Shown: positions 14,945 to 24,067, counted from the first letter of the stretch. The stretch is DNA of 36,044 nt from a bacterium UBP1_UBA4783 (GCA_002403075.1 DHHB01000040.1:71876-107919), one strand, 5' to 3'. The notes: generated from the letters alone by a model not told the origin. Numbers and translations: made by a program.

Positions 14945-15943
14945 TTGTTCGGCAGCCGGTTGCGTCATTCGAGGGGATTTGGATCGGGCCGTCGCAGCTT
15001 GAAGAGGAAGATACGAAGATGGGGCGCGAATGTTCTCGTGAACGCCCTCATATCGAGTACGAGGCTCCTGCCGCGGCGCGCGGGGCTCTCGTTCTTCTCG
15101 TTCCTCGGCGGGGCGGTGTTTCGACTGTACCGCCGGGACCGGGAGCGCGCGCTCGCCAACATCGCGCTCGCGTTTCCGGGGACCGATCCGCTCGTCGTCT
15201 CGGCGATGGCGAGGGGATCGTTCGTCGCCGTCGCGCGGAACGCGTACGACGCGCTTCGCCTCGCGCACATATCGAGGGAGCGGGTGCTCGAGCTCTGCGA
15301 CGTCGACGGCGAGGAGCACCTCTCTGAGGCGTGCCGCGGGGGCAACGGGGTCGTCGCCCTCACGGGGCACATCGGTTGCTGGGAGCTTCTCGCGGCCTAT
15401 TTCGCCGGAAAGGGATACAGGGTGAACGTGGTGTACCGGGAGCTTCGCGACGAACGTCTCGAGGAACGGCTCGTCGGCATGCGCCGCCGCCACGGGATCA
15501 ACTCGATCCCGCGGGGCGCGAGCGCCGTCTCGGCGTATAAGGCCCTCAGGCGCGGGGAGATCCTCGCCATGCTCATCGATCAGGATATCGACGTCGACGG
15601 CGTCTTCGTCCCGTTCTTCGGGATGAACGCGCATACGCCACGCGGAGCGGCCGCGTTCGCCCTTCGCGCGGGCGCCCCGGTCGTGCCGCTCGCGATCCAC
15701 CAGCAGCCGGGCGGCCGCCACCGGATCACGATCAGACCGCCGCTCGATCCGCCGCGCGAAGGGCTCTCGGAGCGCGAGGCGATCGACGATCTCACCGCGC
15801 GCTGCACGGCGGCGATCGAGGGTTTCGTGAGGATGTATCCGCAGCAGTGGGTGTGGTTTCACGACCGCTGGCGCAGATCGGGCGCCTCCGCGTCCGCCGG
15901 CGGGGAGAACCGCTCCGGGGGAGGGGAACGCCGTGGCCGATAG
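14945..15943 (+). CDS. LpxL/HtrB-family lipid A acyltransferase
   Basis: Up to 332 aa. It belongs to the LpxL/LpxM lysophospholipid acyltransferase family, inner-membrane enzymes that add secondary acyl chains to lipid A. The catalytic H-x4-E motif is in TGHIGCWE. VVYRELRDERLEE, IPRGASAV, GEILAMLIDQD, VPFFGMNAHTPRGAAAFA and the C-terminal YPQQWVWFHDRW are all typical. The start is uncertain: TTG at 14945 gives the longest frame, while TTG at 14999 (before LKRKIRRW) or GTG at 15038 would suit the family length better. None has a good ribosome site. It overlaps lptC by 11 bases and is the first gene of the sigma54-linked operon. Confidence 0.88.
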   Translation: MFGSRLRHSRGFGSGRRSLKRKIRRWGANVLVNALISSTRLLPRRAGLSFFSFLGGAVFRLYRRDRERALANIALAFPGTDPLVVSAMARGSFVAVARNAYDALRLAHISRERVLELCDVDGEEHLSEACRGGNGVVALTGHIGCWELLAAYFAGKGYRVNVVYRELRDERLEERLVGMRRRHGINSIPRGASAVSAYKALRRGEILAMLIDQDIDVDGVFVPFFGMNAHTPRGAAAFALRAGAPVVPLAIHQQPGGRHRITIRPPLDPPREGLSEREAIDDLTARCTAAIEGFVRMYPQQWVWFHDRWRRSGASASAGGENRSGGGERRGR

Positions 15944-16544
15944 CAGCCGGAAGGCTTTCCTTCGTTTCATGCCGGCCGCGGTCGCGCTCGCGGCGCTCGT
16001 CGCGCTCTCCGGTTCCTGCGAGCGGAGCGACCGGTCGAGGGGCAACATCGCGACCGCGGACGTCCCCGATCAGGAGTTCTCCGATTTCACGACGGTCGAG
16101 AGCGATTCGGGGCGCGTCCGCTGGCGTCTCATCGCGCCCGTCGCGCGGCTCTACAACGCCCGCAAGCTGCTCGCCGCCGACGAGCCCCACATCGAGTTCT
16201 ACGACCAGGCGGGGATGCTCACCTCCGTGCTCACGGCGGACAAGGGAGAGTACAACCAGGTTACGCACGATCTCACTGCCCTCGGGCGCGTCGTCATCAC
16301 CTCGCAGGACGGGTACGTGCTCGAGACGGAGAGCCTCGTCTGGGTCAACCAGCTGAACGAGATACACTCCGAAAATTTCGTGACCTTCACGAGGGGCAGG
16401 GACGTCCTCACGGGCTACGGGCTTCGCGGCGATCCGGAGCTGCGGAACGTCGAGATCCAGCGCGACGTGAAGGCGTACCTGCGCGACGACGACGGACTTC
16501 TGAGACAGGAGATCGACGGTGATGCCCGGAGCGGAGGCCGATAG
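15933..16544 (+). CDS. lptC: LPS export periplasmic protein LptC
   Basis: A 203-aa bitopic or lipid-anchored protein. The hydrophobic N-terminal segment (about 13-28) ends in SGSC with Cys29, a non-canonical lipobox. The rest is the LptC/YrbK beta-jellyroll: VPDQEFSDFTTVESDSGRVRW, EPHIEFYDQAGMLTSVLTA, KGEYNQVTHDLTALGRVVI, LETESLVW and VTFTRGRDVLTGYGL. It links the inner-membrane LptBFG complex to the periplasmic bridge. The start is GTG at 15933, after a G-rich SD-like GGGGGAGGGG. lptB follows after a single base. No lptA lies between them, although that is the usual order. Confidence 0.9.
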   Translation: MADSSRKAFLRFMPAAVALAALVALSGSCERSDRSRGNIATADVPDQEFSDFTTVESDSGRVRWRLIAPVARLYNARKLLAADEPHIEFYDQAGMLTSVLTADKGEYNQVTHDLTALGRVVITSQDGYVLETESLVWVNQLNEIHSENFVTFTRGRDVLTGYGLRGDPELRNVEIQRDVKAYLRDDDGLLRQEIDGDARSGGR

Positions 16545-16545
16545 C

Positions 16546-17319
16546 ATGGAAGCGATTCGAGGCGAACCGGCGGGCGGGGCCGCTCCGGCCGCCGAGGGTT
16601 CGGGCCTCTCCTGCGACCGGCTCGTCAAGGAGTACGGGAAGCGCCGCGTCGTCAACGAGGTTTCCATCGAGGTGAAGCGCGGCGAAATCGTCGGCCTGCT
16701 CGGCCCGAACGGCGCCGGCAAGACGACCTGTTTCTATATGCTCGTCGGGATGATACGTCCCGACGGCGGAAGGGTGATCCTCGGCGGCGAGGAGATCACG
16801 AAGCTTCCGATGTACAAGCGCGCGCGAAAGGGGATCGGCTACCTGCCGCAGGAGGCCTCGATCTTCCGGCGGCTCTCCGTCGAGGACAACATCATGGCGA
16901 TCCTCGAGACGGTCCCTCTCTCGAAGGAGGAACGCCGCGCGCGGCTCGAGGCGCTGCTCGCCGAGCTCGGCACGGAGCACCTGCGCCGGAGCTTCGGCTA
17001 TCAGCTCTCCGGCGGCGAGCGCCGCCGCGTCGAGATCACGCGCTCGCTCGTCACGGAGCCTTCGTTCATGCTCCTCGACGAGCCGTTCGCGGGGATCGAT
17101 CCGATCACCGTTCAGGACCTTCAGGGGATCGTGCGCACGCTCAAGGAACGCGGGCTCGGCGTGCTCATCACCGATCACAACGTTCGCGAGACGCTCTCGA
17201 TCACGGACCGCGCCTACATCATGTACGAGGGGAAGATCCTCCGGTCCGGCACGGCCGAGGAGCTCGCCAACGATCCCGATATTCGAGAAATATACCTCGG
17301 AGAAGCGTTCAAACTCTAA
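16546..17319 (+). CDS. lptB: LPS export ABC transporter ATP-binding protein LptB
   Basis: A 257-aa ATPase that powers LPS extraction from the inner membrane with LptF and LptG. Walker A GPNGAGKT is at 53-60, the Q-loop is in GYLPQEASIFRRLSVEDNI, the signature LSGGE is at 154-158, Walker B FMLLDE is at 174-179 and the switch His is His211 (ITDHNVRETL). PQEASIFRRL and FAGIDPITV are specific to LptB within ABC proteins. The ATG at 16546 is chosen for GGAGG at 16533-16537; an upstream GTG at 16519 is less well placed. The N-terminal ~20 residues are a Gly/Ala-rich extension. Its membrane partners are encoded at 32112-34569. Confidence 0.97.
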   Translation: MEAIRGEPAGGAAPAAEGSGLSCDRLVKEYGKRRVVNEVSIEVKRGEIVGLLGPNGAGKTTCFYMLVGMIRPDGGRVILGGEEITKLPMYKRARKGIGYLPQEASIFRRLSVEDNIMAILETVPLSKEERRARLEALLAELGTEHLRRSFGYQLSGGERRRVEITRSLVTEPSFMLLDEPFAGIDPITVQDLQGIVRTLKERGLGVLITDHNVRETLSITDRAYIMYEGKILRSGTAEELANDPDIREIYLGEAFKL

Positions 17320-17340
17320 ATACGAAAGAGGGGCACCGCC

Positions 17341-18834
17341 ATGGACATGAAGATCGGACTCCACGTAGGGCTTCAGCAGCGGCTCGTCATGACGCCGAAG
17401 CTGCAGCAGGCGCTCAAGCTCCTCCAGATGCCGACCCTCGAGCTCCAGCAGGTTCTCAAGCAGGAGATGCTTCAGAACCCCCTCCTCGAGGAGGTCGAGG
17501 AGCAGGACGTCGAGCTCGACGAGGAGGAGCCCCGGCAAGCCGCCGACGAGAGCGCCCAGAGCGCCGAGCAGGAAGCGAAGACGAAGGAAGTGGATTCCGA
17601 GGGCGCGACGGAGGAGGCCCGGAAGGAGCAGATCGATTTCGACGACTACTTCGAATCGAGCTTCGGCGCCGGAGACGGTTTCGCGAACGAGGAAGGGCGC
17701 GAGGATTTCGTCGAACGGGTTCCCGTGGCCAAGCAGAGCTTCTCCGAGTACCTGTTGAGCCAGCTCCGGCTCGCGACCGACGACGAGCGCACGAGGGATA
17801 TCGGGGGGTATCTCATCGGCAGTCTCGACGATTCGGGGTATCTCACCTGCACGCTCGAAGAGGTGGCCGAGACGTTCCGCGTCGGGGAGCCGGGGACCGA
17901 GGAGGACAAAAAGAAGCGGATCGAGGAGGTCGAGCGCGTCCTCATGATCATCCAGACGTTCGACCCGATCGGCATCGGCGCCCGGAACCTCAAGGAGTGT
18001 CTCCTGATCCAGCTCGAGGCGAAGGGGCTCGGCGAGAGCGCCGCGGCCCGCATCGTGAGAGACTACTTCGAGGAGTTCAAGCAGAAGAAATACCTCGATC
18101 TCAGCAAGGCGCTCCGGATGCCGTTGCGCGAGATCCAGGATCAGGCGCAGATCATCGGCAGCCTCAATCCCAAGCCCGGCCTCGATATCCTCGTCGACGA
18201 GCCGAAGTACGTGATCCCCGACCTCGTCGTCGACCGCGTCGCGGACCGGTACGTCGTCGCCCTCAACGACCACAACGTGCCGAGGCTTCGCATCAGCCAG
18301 TCGTACCGCGACGAGCTCTCGCAGAACGTCGAGCTCGACGAAAAGGCGCGCGATTTCATACAGGGGCGTCTCAAGAACGCGAAATGGCTCATCCAGACGA
18401 TCGAGCAGCGCCGCCGGACGATGATCAAGGTCATGGAAGCGATCGTCGAGGAACAGCGGGATTTCTTCGAGCGGGGCGCCGCGTTTCTGCGGCCGTTGAC
18501 CCTCCAGCAGGTCGCGAGCAAGATCGGGATGCACGAATCGACCGTGAGCCGCGTGACGACGAGCAAATACGTGCAGACCCCCCGAGGCGTGTACGAGCTC
18601 AAGTACTTCTTCAGCTCGGCGCTTTCCACCGAGGAGGGGGACGAGGTGTCGGCCAAGAGCGCGAAGCTCAAGATCCGCGGCATCATCGAGAAGGAAGACG
18701 CGCGAAAGCCCTTGAGCGATCAAAAAATCGCGGATATACTGAAAAAGGATGGTCTCATCATCGCGCGGAGAACGGTGGCGAAGTACCGGGAGCAGCTCGG
18801 CATCCTTCCGGCGAGGCACCGGAAGCAGTACTGA
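17341..18834 (+). CDS. rpoN: RNA polymerase sigma-54 factor
   Basis: A 497-aa protein. Region I is Gln/Leu-rich (LQQRLVMTPKLQQALKLLQM, 11-30, and LQNPLLEE), and binds activators and core polymerase. A long acidic region II spans about 50-105. The core-binding domain runs from about 130 to 300. The DNA-binding part includes TLQQVASKIGMHESTVSRVT and the RpoN box ARRTVAKYRE (475-484), which contacts the -24 element. The ATG follows AGAGGGG. It is in the usual cluster with lptB upstream and hpf-hprK downstream. A consensus -24/-12 promoter at the operon head points to autoregulation. Confidence 0.98.
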   Translation: MDMKIGLHVGLQQRLVMTPKLQQALKLLQMPTLELQQVLKQEMLQNPLLEEVEEQDVELDEEEPRQAADESAQSAEQEAKTKEVDSEGATEEARKEQIDFDDYFESSFGAGDGFANEEGREDFVERVPVAKQSFSEYLLSQLRLATDDERTRDIGGYLIGSLDDSGYLTCTLEEVAETFRVGEPGTEEDKKKRIEEVERVLMIIQTFDPIGIGARNLKECLLIQLEAKGLGESAAARIVRDYFEEFKQKKYLDLSKALRMPLREIQDQAQIIGSLNPKPGLDILVDEPKYVIPDLVVDRVADRYVVALNDHNVPRLRISQSYRDELSQNVELDEKARDFIQGRLKNAKWLIQTIEQRRRTMIKVMEAIVEEQRDFFERGAAFLRPLTLQQVASKIGMHESTVSRVTTSKYVQTPRGVYELKYFFSSALSTEEGDEVSAKSAKLKIRGIIEKEDARKPLSDQKIADILKKDGLIIARRTVAKYREQLGILPARHRKQY

Positions 18835-18859
18835 GCCCGGCGGCCGGATCCGGCCGGGC
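18835..18859 (+). other. GC-rich hairpin between rpoN and lipA
   Basis: Directly after the rpoN stop, GCCCGGC (18835-18841) can pair with GCCGGGC (18853-18859). The enclosed region also contains a perfect 16-base palindrome, CGGCCGGATCCGGCCG (18841-18856). There is no T-run, so it may be an mRNA-processing or attenuation structure rather than an intrinsic terminator. No other feature is seen in the 109-base gap. Confidence 0.4.
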
Positions 18860-18943
18860 ACCCGCGCGGTTTCTCCAACTGCGGACGAACGGCGGCATCG
18901 TTCCCTGCGAGGCTCGGACGAACGCGGAGCAGGGCATAGATAC

Positions 18944-19867
18944 ATGACAGTCTCGACTCGCTCACGTCGGTCGAACAGTCTTCCCCGCTGGCTCCAGCGG
19001 CGGATCCCGCTTCTTGAGGAATGCGGTCCCGTCGAAAGCGTCGTGCGCCGGAACGGTCTCCACACGGTCTGCCGCGAGGCTCTCTGCCCGAACAGGGCCG
19101 AGTGCTACTCGCGGCGCAAGGCCACGTTCATCATTCTCGGAGACACGTGCACGCGCGGCTGCCGGTTCTGCTCCGTGTCGAGGGGCGCGCCGGAGCCCGT
19201 CGATACGGCGGAGCCGGAGCGGCTCGCCCGCGCCGCCTCCGAGCTCGGACTGCGCCGGGTGATTGTGACCTCGGTCACGCGCGACGACCTGCCGGACGGC
19301 GGGGCGGCCCAGTTCGCGGCCGCCGTGCGCGCCCTGAAGTCGCTTTCGTCCGCGCCGGACGTGGAGGTGCTCGTTCCCGATTTCGCGGGGAGCGGGGAGT
19401 CGCTCGCCGCGGTGCTCGACGCGGGCCCCGACATACTGTCCCACAACGTCGAAACGGTCCGGCGCCTCTATCCCGAGGTCCGCAGGGGGGCCGATTACGA
19501 AAGATCTTTGCGAGTGCTCGGTGATGCGAAACGGATTCGCGGGGAGGTGATGACGAAGTCGGCGCTCATGCTCGGTCTGGGCGAAACGGCGGAGGAAATT
19601 CGGGACACGTTCCGCGATCTGCGGCTCCGCGATTGCGATTTCCTGGCGGTCGGCCAGTACCTTCGTCCCGGTCTCGATCAGGTTCCCGTCCGGGAGTACC
19701 TGCCGCCCGGGCGCTTCGAGGAGATACGGCTCGAGGCGCTCGATATGGGTTTCCGCGAGGCGGCCGCGGGGCCGCTCGTACGGAGCTCCTACCAGGAAAA
19801 CGCCATCGGCGCCCGACCGGCGCGCGTGTACCGTGAAGGCATAACGGACGAGGAGGCACGAATATGA
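18944..19867 (+). CDS. lipA: Lipoyl synthase
   Basis: A 307-aa radical-SAM enzyme inserting two sulfurs into protein-bound octanoyl groups. Auxiliary cluster cysteines are Cys43, Cys48 and Cys54 (TVCREALCPNRAEC), the radical-SAM CxxxCxxC is Cys69, Cys73, Cys76 (CTRGCRFC), and RSSYQEN near the C-terminus holds the serine ligand. VTSVTRDDLPDGGA and SHNVETVRRLYPEVR are family hallmarks. The ATG at 18944 is preceded only by a weak AGCAGGG. Its stop overlaps the hpf start (ATGA, 19864-19867), an unusual link between cofactor synthesis and the rpoN cluster. lipB is not in the window. Confidence 0.96.
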   Translation: MTVSTRSRRSNSLPRWLQRRIPLLEECGPVESVVRRNGLHTVCREALCPNRAECYSRRKATFIILGDTCTRGCRFCSVSRGAPEPVDTAEPERLARAASELGLRRVIVTSVTRDDLPDGGAAQFAAAVRALKSLSSAPDVEVLVPDFAGSGESLAAVLDAGPDILSHNVETVRRLYPEVRRGADYERSLRVLGDAKRIRGEVMTKSALMLGLGETAEEIRDTFRDLRLRDCDFLAVGQYLRPGLDQVPVREYLPPGRFEEIRLEALDMGFREAAAGPLVRSSYQENAIGARPARVYREGITDEEARI

Positions 19868-20409
19868 AGTTGACGACGACGGCCCGGCATTTCGATTCGA
19901 CTCCCGATCTCATCGAGTATACCGACGCCCGGATGCGGAAACTGAAACGCTTCTGGGACCATATTCTGAACGTCGACGTGATCATGTCCGTCGAGAAATT
20001 CCGCCATATCGCCGAGGTCAAGGTTCACGTGAACGGCCACGATTTTGCGGCCAAGGAGGAATCCGACGACATGCGGACCTCGATCGACCGCACGGCCAAG
20101 GACCTCGAGCGGCAGATGAAGAAATTCAAGGGAAAGCTCGTCACGAACGCCCATAAGCGCGGCCGCGGCGTTTCCGGATCGCGGGCGAGCGAGAGGATCA
20201 TCGGCTCGGCGAGCGTCGGGGCCGCGGCGGGGCTCGAGATCGCGGACGTGATCCCGCTCGAGATCCGCGATCTCGGCGTCGACGAGGCGATCGTCGTCAT
20301 GGAGGACGGCGGGCGCAACTTTCTGCTGTTCAACAACCGCGAATCGGGTAAACTGAACGTCGTTTACAAGCGCGCGGACGGAGATTACGGGCTGATCGAA
20401 ACGTTCTAG
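19864..20409 (+). CDS. hpf: Ribosome hibernation-promoting factor, long form
   Basis: A 181-aa protein. Residues 1 to about 100 are the S30AE/HPF domain that occupies the decoding region of the 30S subunit (TTTARHFDSTPDLIEY, VKVHVNGHDFAAKEESDDMR, IDRTAKDLERQMKKFKGK). After a basic linker, residues about 125-181 form the dimerisation domain of long HPF (IPLEIRDLGVDEAIVVMEDG, FLLFNNRESGKLNVVYKRADGDYG), which pairs 70S ribosomes into 100S particles. It sits in the classic rpoN-hpf-hprK order and is translationally coupled to lipA through an ATGA overlap. Confidence 0.96.
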   Translation: MKLTTTARHFDSTPDLIEYTDARMRKLKRFWDHILNVDVIMSVEKFRHIAEVKVHVNGHDFAAKEESDDMRTSIDRTAKDLERQMKKFKGKLVTNAHKRGRGVSGSRASERIIGSASVGAAAGLEIADVIPLEIRDLGVDEAIVVMEDGGRNFLLFNNRESGKLNVVYKRADGDYGLIETF

Positions 20410-20436
20410 GCGGGACTCGCTCGCGAGGCGGTGAGT

Positions 20437-21413
<977 letters not shown>

Positions 21414-21417
<4 letters not shown>

Positions 21418-21821
21418 AGGAAGAGAAACCGGCCCCCGGCATCACGGGAATCGTCGTCACGCACGGGAGACTCGCCGAGGAGCTCGTGCGCACGGCGGAG
21501 CTCATCGTGGGCCCGGGGAGCGGCCTCCACGCCGTATCGGGATCCGACCTCTGCGACGAGGAGGTCATCGGCGGCATCCGCGGCATCGTCGCGGGGCGCG
21601 AGGGCGCTCCCGTGCTCGTGTTCGTCGACTACTTCGGCGGCTCGTGCTGCATCAACAGCGTCCGAGCGGTGGAAGGGGAGGAGGGCGTCAAGGTTCTCAG
21701 CGGCGTCAACCTCCCGGTGCTGCTCAGCTTCGCGACCAAGCGGGGGACGATGCCGTTCGAGGAGCTCGTCGACCATCTCGTCCGGCGCGGCCGGGAGAGC
21801 GTGAAGGTGATCGATTTGTAA
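21414..21821 (+). CDS. PTS mannose-family IIA component
   Basis: A 135-aa EIIA-Man fold protein that accepts phosphate from HPr. GIVVTHGRLAEELVRTAELIVG places the phosphorylatable His at 17 (equivalent to His10 of ManX). VLVFVDYFGGSCCINSV corresponds to the usual D-hydrophobic-GGSP region, here with CC in place of SP. VNLPVLLSF matches the family GVNLPML segment. It begins inside the hprK stop (ATGA). It is the first of four consecutive mannose-class PTS subunit genes. A regulatory role instead of transport is possible, since many deltaproteobacterial-type clusters carry an orphan IIA, but here IIB, IIC and IID follow. Confidence 0.92.
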
Positions 21822-21878
21822 GCCGGCGCGGCGCGCCCGGCCGGGGTTCGGGCGGTGCCGCGGGAAAGGCGGGTTCGC

Positions 21879-22349
21879 GTGATCGCGCTCCTGCGCGTCG
21901 ACGACAGACTCATCCACGGGCAGGTCGTCCTCGGCTGGGGAACGGCGCTCAAGCCCGATCGCATCGTGCTCGCCGACGACGCGGTCGCGTCGAACGAATG
22001 GGAGCGGGGCCTCTACGCGCAGGGCTGGCCCGACGTCCGGATCACGATCGTCTCCGTCGCCGAGGCGGCCCGGCAGCTCGTCGCGGGCGTTTTCGACGAG
22101 GAGCGCATCATCCTCCTCGTCCGGAACCCGCGGGACGTCGTCGCTCTCATGGATCTCGGGCTGTCCGTGGCGGCGGTGAACGTCGGCGGGCTCCACTTCC
22201 GCGAAGGGCGCGAGAAGCTCGCCGAGGGCGTCTACGTCGACGCGGAGGAGCGGGCCGCTCTCCGGGAGCTCGTGAAGCGGGGCGTGACGCTCGACGGCCG
22301 GGCGGTCGCGGGGAGCGCGGCGGCGACGCTCAACACGCTGGTCGTATGA
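21879..22349 (+). CDS. PTS mannose-family IIB component
   Basis: A 156-aa protein with the canonical IIB-Man start LLRVDDRLIHGQVVLGWGTAL. His13 in LIHGQV is the residue that takes phosphate from IIA and passes it to the incoming sugar. IVLADDAVASNEWERGLYAQ and NVGGLHFREGREKL follow the family pattern. GTG at 21879 is preferred to GTG at 21855 because it gives the standard N-terminus and AAAGG lies at 21865-21869. It ends one base before the IIC start. Confidence 0.92.
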   Translation: MIALLRVDDRLIHGQVVLGWGTALKPDRIVLADDAVASNEWERGLYAQGWPDVRITIVSVAEAARQLVAGVFDEERIILLVRNPRDVVALMDLGLSVAAVNVGGLHFREGREKLAEGVYVDAEERAALRELVKRGVTLDGRAVAGSAAATLNTLVV

Positions 22350-22350
22350 C

Positions 22351-22900
22351 ATGACGCCATTCGAGGGAACCGTTCTCTCCGTATCCGTCGTCGGCGGCGC
22401 GCTCGCCCTCGATCATCGCGCGCACGTGAGACTCCTCGTTTCCCAGCCGATATGCGGCGGTCTCCTCACGGGGCTCGTCCTCGGAGACTGGCGGGCGGGC
22501 TTTCTCGCCGGCTCGATCCTCCAGATGATGTTTCTCGGCACGTTTCCGGTGCGCGGCGCGCCGCTGCCCGATCTGCCTCTCGGGGGCGTGATCGCCTCGG
22601 CGCCAGGTCGAGCGGGGGCGCTGGTGGGCGGCGTCCGCGGTCCATTTCTCGACGATCGTCCTGCATTTCGCGTTCGGATTCGCCGCCGCCGGCGCGGCGA
22701 CGGCGGCGCTCGTGCCGCTCGTGGGGGCGGCGGCGCGCGCGGCCGCGGGGGGCTGGAGCGAACCGCTTCGGTCGCTCGACGTGCTTCTTCCCTTCATCGG
22801 GGCGGGCACGCTGCTCGCGGCGAACCTCGCGCGGGCGAGGATCTTTTGGTTTGTCGCGGGATTCGCTTGCGTGGGTCTCGTGATTTTTTTCAAGGGCTGA
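22351..22900 (+). pseudogene. PTS mannose-family IIC component, interrupted by a frameshift
   Basis: The first ~85 codons (22351 to about 22603) encode a typical IIC start: LLVSQPICGGLLTGLVLGDWRAGFLAGSILQMMFLGTFPV, split by nothing unusual, then LPDLPLGGVIASA. After that, the same frame turns into Arg-rich nonsense. The +1 frame takes over with VERGRWWAASAVHFSTIVL, LHFAFGFAAAGAATAALVPL, and LLPFIGAGTLLAANLARARI to a TGA at 22898-22900. One extra base (or two missing) near 22601-22604, in a GGCGCCAGG context, restores a single protein of about 183 aa. Even repaired it is shorter than usual IIC permeases (about 230-260 aa). It could be an assembly error, a real lesion, or less likely programmed frameshifting. 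Confidence 0.75.
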
Positions 22901-22940
22901 CGCGCGGAGCGCCGCGGCGCGGCCGGAGGTGAGGAACGTG

Positions 22941-23756
22941 ATGCCGGAGAAGCGCGAGCAGGGAGTCTGGATCGAGGGCGACATGCGGCGGCCGGCGGGC
23001 GGCGGCTACCGGACGCGCGGCCCGGCGGCCGTGCTCTGGCGGCTCCTCTTCATGCACAGCTCGCGCGGCGAACGCCTCATGGACGGCCTCGGCTTTTTCT
23101 CGGTCTTCGCGGCGGCGCTCGGCTCGGACCGGAGCCGCCTCGCGGACGAGCGCGAGACGGCGCTCCGCCACCTCGGGTATTTCAACGGCGGCGTGTATCT
23201 CGCGCCCGTCGTCGCCGGGGTCGTCGTGAACCTCGAGAAACGGCGCGCGGCGGGCGAGGAGATACCGTCTGCGGAGATCGAACGGATCAAGGCCGCGCTC
23301 TCGTCCGTTCTCGCCGCTCGGGGCAATCGGTTCTTCGACGCGCTCGTCATCCCCTTCGGATTGACAATCGCGGGCGTTTTTGCTATCTATGGGTCGTACA
23401 TCGGCCCCGTGATCTTCCTCGCGTTGTACAATTACTATCATTTCCAATCGAGGATCGGCGGATATGGCCGGGGTGTCGAGGCGGGAGAGGGTATCGGCGG
23501 CGAATTCGTCTCCCGGCTGTTCCGGGAGGCGCGCGCGCTCGAAGGGCTCGCGTCGTTCTCGGCGGGGGTCTTCGCGGGGCTTCTCTTCGTGAGGGCGGCG
23601 GACGCGGGAGGCGTCCCGTTCATCGCGGCCGGAGCGGCCGCGGCGGCCGTCGCCGCGGTCCTCGGACGGAGAATCTCCGCGACCGCCGCGGTGTGCGTCG
23701 CGGGCGCCGCGATCGCGGCGTTCCTCGCCGCGACGTCGTTCGTCGGGGCGGGATAG
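22941..23756 (+). CDS. PTS mannose-family IID component
   Basis: A 271-aa membrane protein of the EIID-Man family. VLWRLLFMHSSRGERLMDGLGFF near the N-terminus corresponds to the family's conserved opening. LRHLGYFNGGVYLAPVVAGV matches the FN-x-HPYLA region, and ALVIPFGLTIAGVFAIYGSYIGPVIF begins the first membrane segment. Three or four hydrophobic segments follow, ending in an Ala-rich C-terminus. ATG at 22941 is preferred, with GAGGAA at 22931-22936 and GGAGGT at 22925-22930; GTG at 22929 or 22938 are alternatives. It would form the membrane part of the sugar permease with IIC, whose gene is frameshifted. Confidence 0.88.
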   Translation: MPEKREQGVWIEGDMRRPAGGGYRTRGPAAVLWRLLFMHSSRGERLMDGLGFFSVFAAALGSDRSRLADERETALRHLGYFNGGVYLAPVVAGVVVNLEKRRAAGEEIPSAEIERIKAALSSVLAARGNRFFDALVIPFGLTIAGVFAIYGSYIGPVIFLALYNYYHFQSRIGGYGRGVEAGEGIGGEFVSRLFREARALEGLASFSAGVFAGLLFVRAADAGGVPFIAAGAAAAAVAAVLGRRISATAAVCVAGAAIAAFLAATSFVGAG

Positions 23757-23794
23757 ATTCGGGCGGGCGCGCCCCGAGACGATACGAGGACGGT

Positions 23795-24067
23795 ATGGTC
23801 ACCGGAATCGCCAGGGTCAAGAACAAGAACGGCATTCACCTTCGGCTCGCCGGCGAGCTCGTCAAGGCCGCCACGCGGTTTCAGTCGCGGGTGACCGTTT
23901 CGAAGGACGGGCGCGAAGTGGACGCCAAAAGCATCCTCGGCGTCGCGGGGCTCGGCGCGGAGTTCGGCTCCGAGCTTCAGTTCCGGGCCGAGGGGTCCGA
24001 CGAGAACGACGCGGTCGCGCATCTCGTGTCGCTCGTCGAGAACGAATTCGCGCGGGAGACGAACTAG
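23795..24067 (+). CDS. ptsH: Phosphocarrier protein HPr
   Basis: A 90-aa HPr. The active-site segment is KNGIHLRLAGELV, with His15 and Arg17 in the standard positions; the usual Pro18 is Leu (family: HARPA). The Ser46-region motif is AKSILGVAGLGAEFG, keeping the Ser that HprK phosphorylates. The ATG at 23795 follows GAGGA at 23786-23790. Enzyme I begins at the base after its stop. HPr links Enzyme I to IIA and, through HprK, to global regulation. The same cluster therefore holds HPr, both its kinases and its acceptor. Confidence 0.95.
   Translation: MVTGIARVKNKNGIHLRLAGELVKAATRFQSRVTVSKDGREVDAKSILGVAGLGAEFGSELQFRAEGSDENDAVAHLVSLVENEFARETN

Noticed and set aside
16519..16545. Upstream GTG start for lptB.
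   Set aside because: It lies inside lptC without a ribosome site, while ATG 16546 has GGAGG eight bases upstream.
16408..19065. A very long minus-strand open frame across lptB and rpoN.
   Set aside because: The high GC content makes antisense frames stay open; the plus strand encodes clearly recognisable LptB and RpoN. Similar long antisense frames at 7759-9504 and 10441-12804 were rejected for the same reason.
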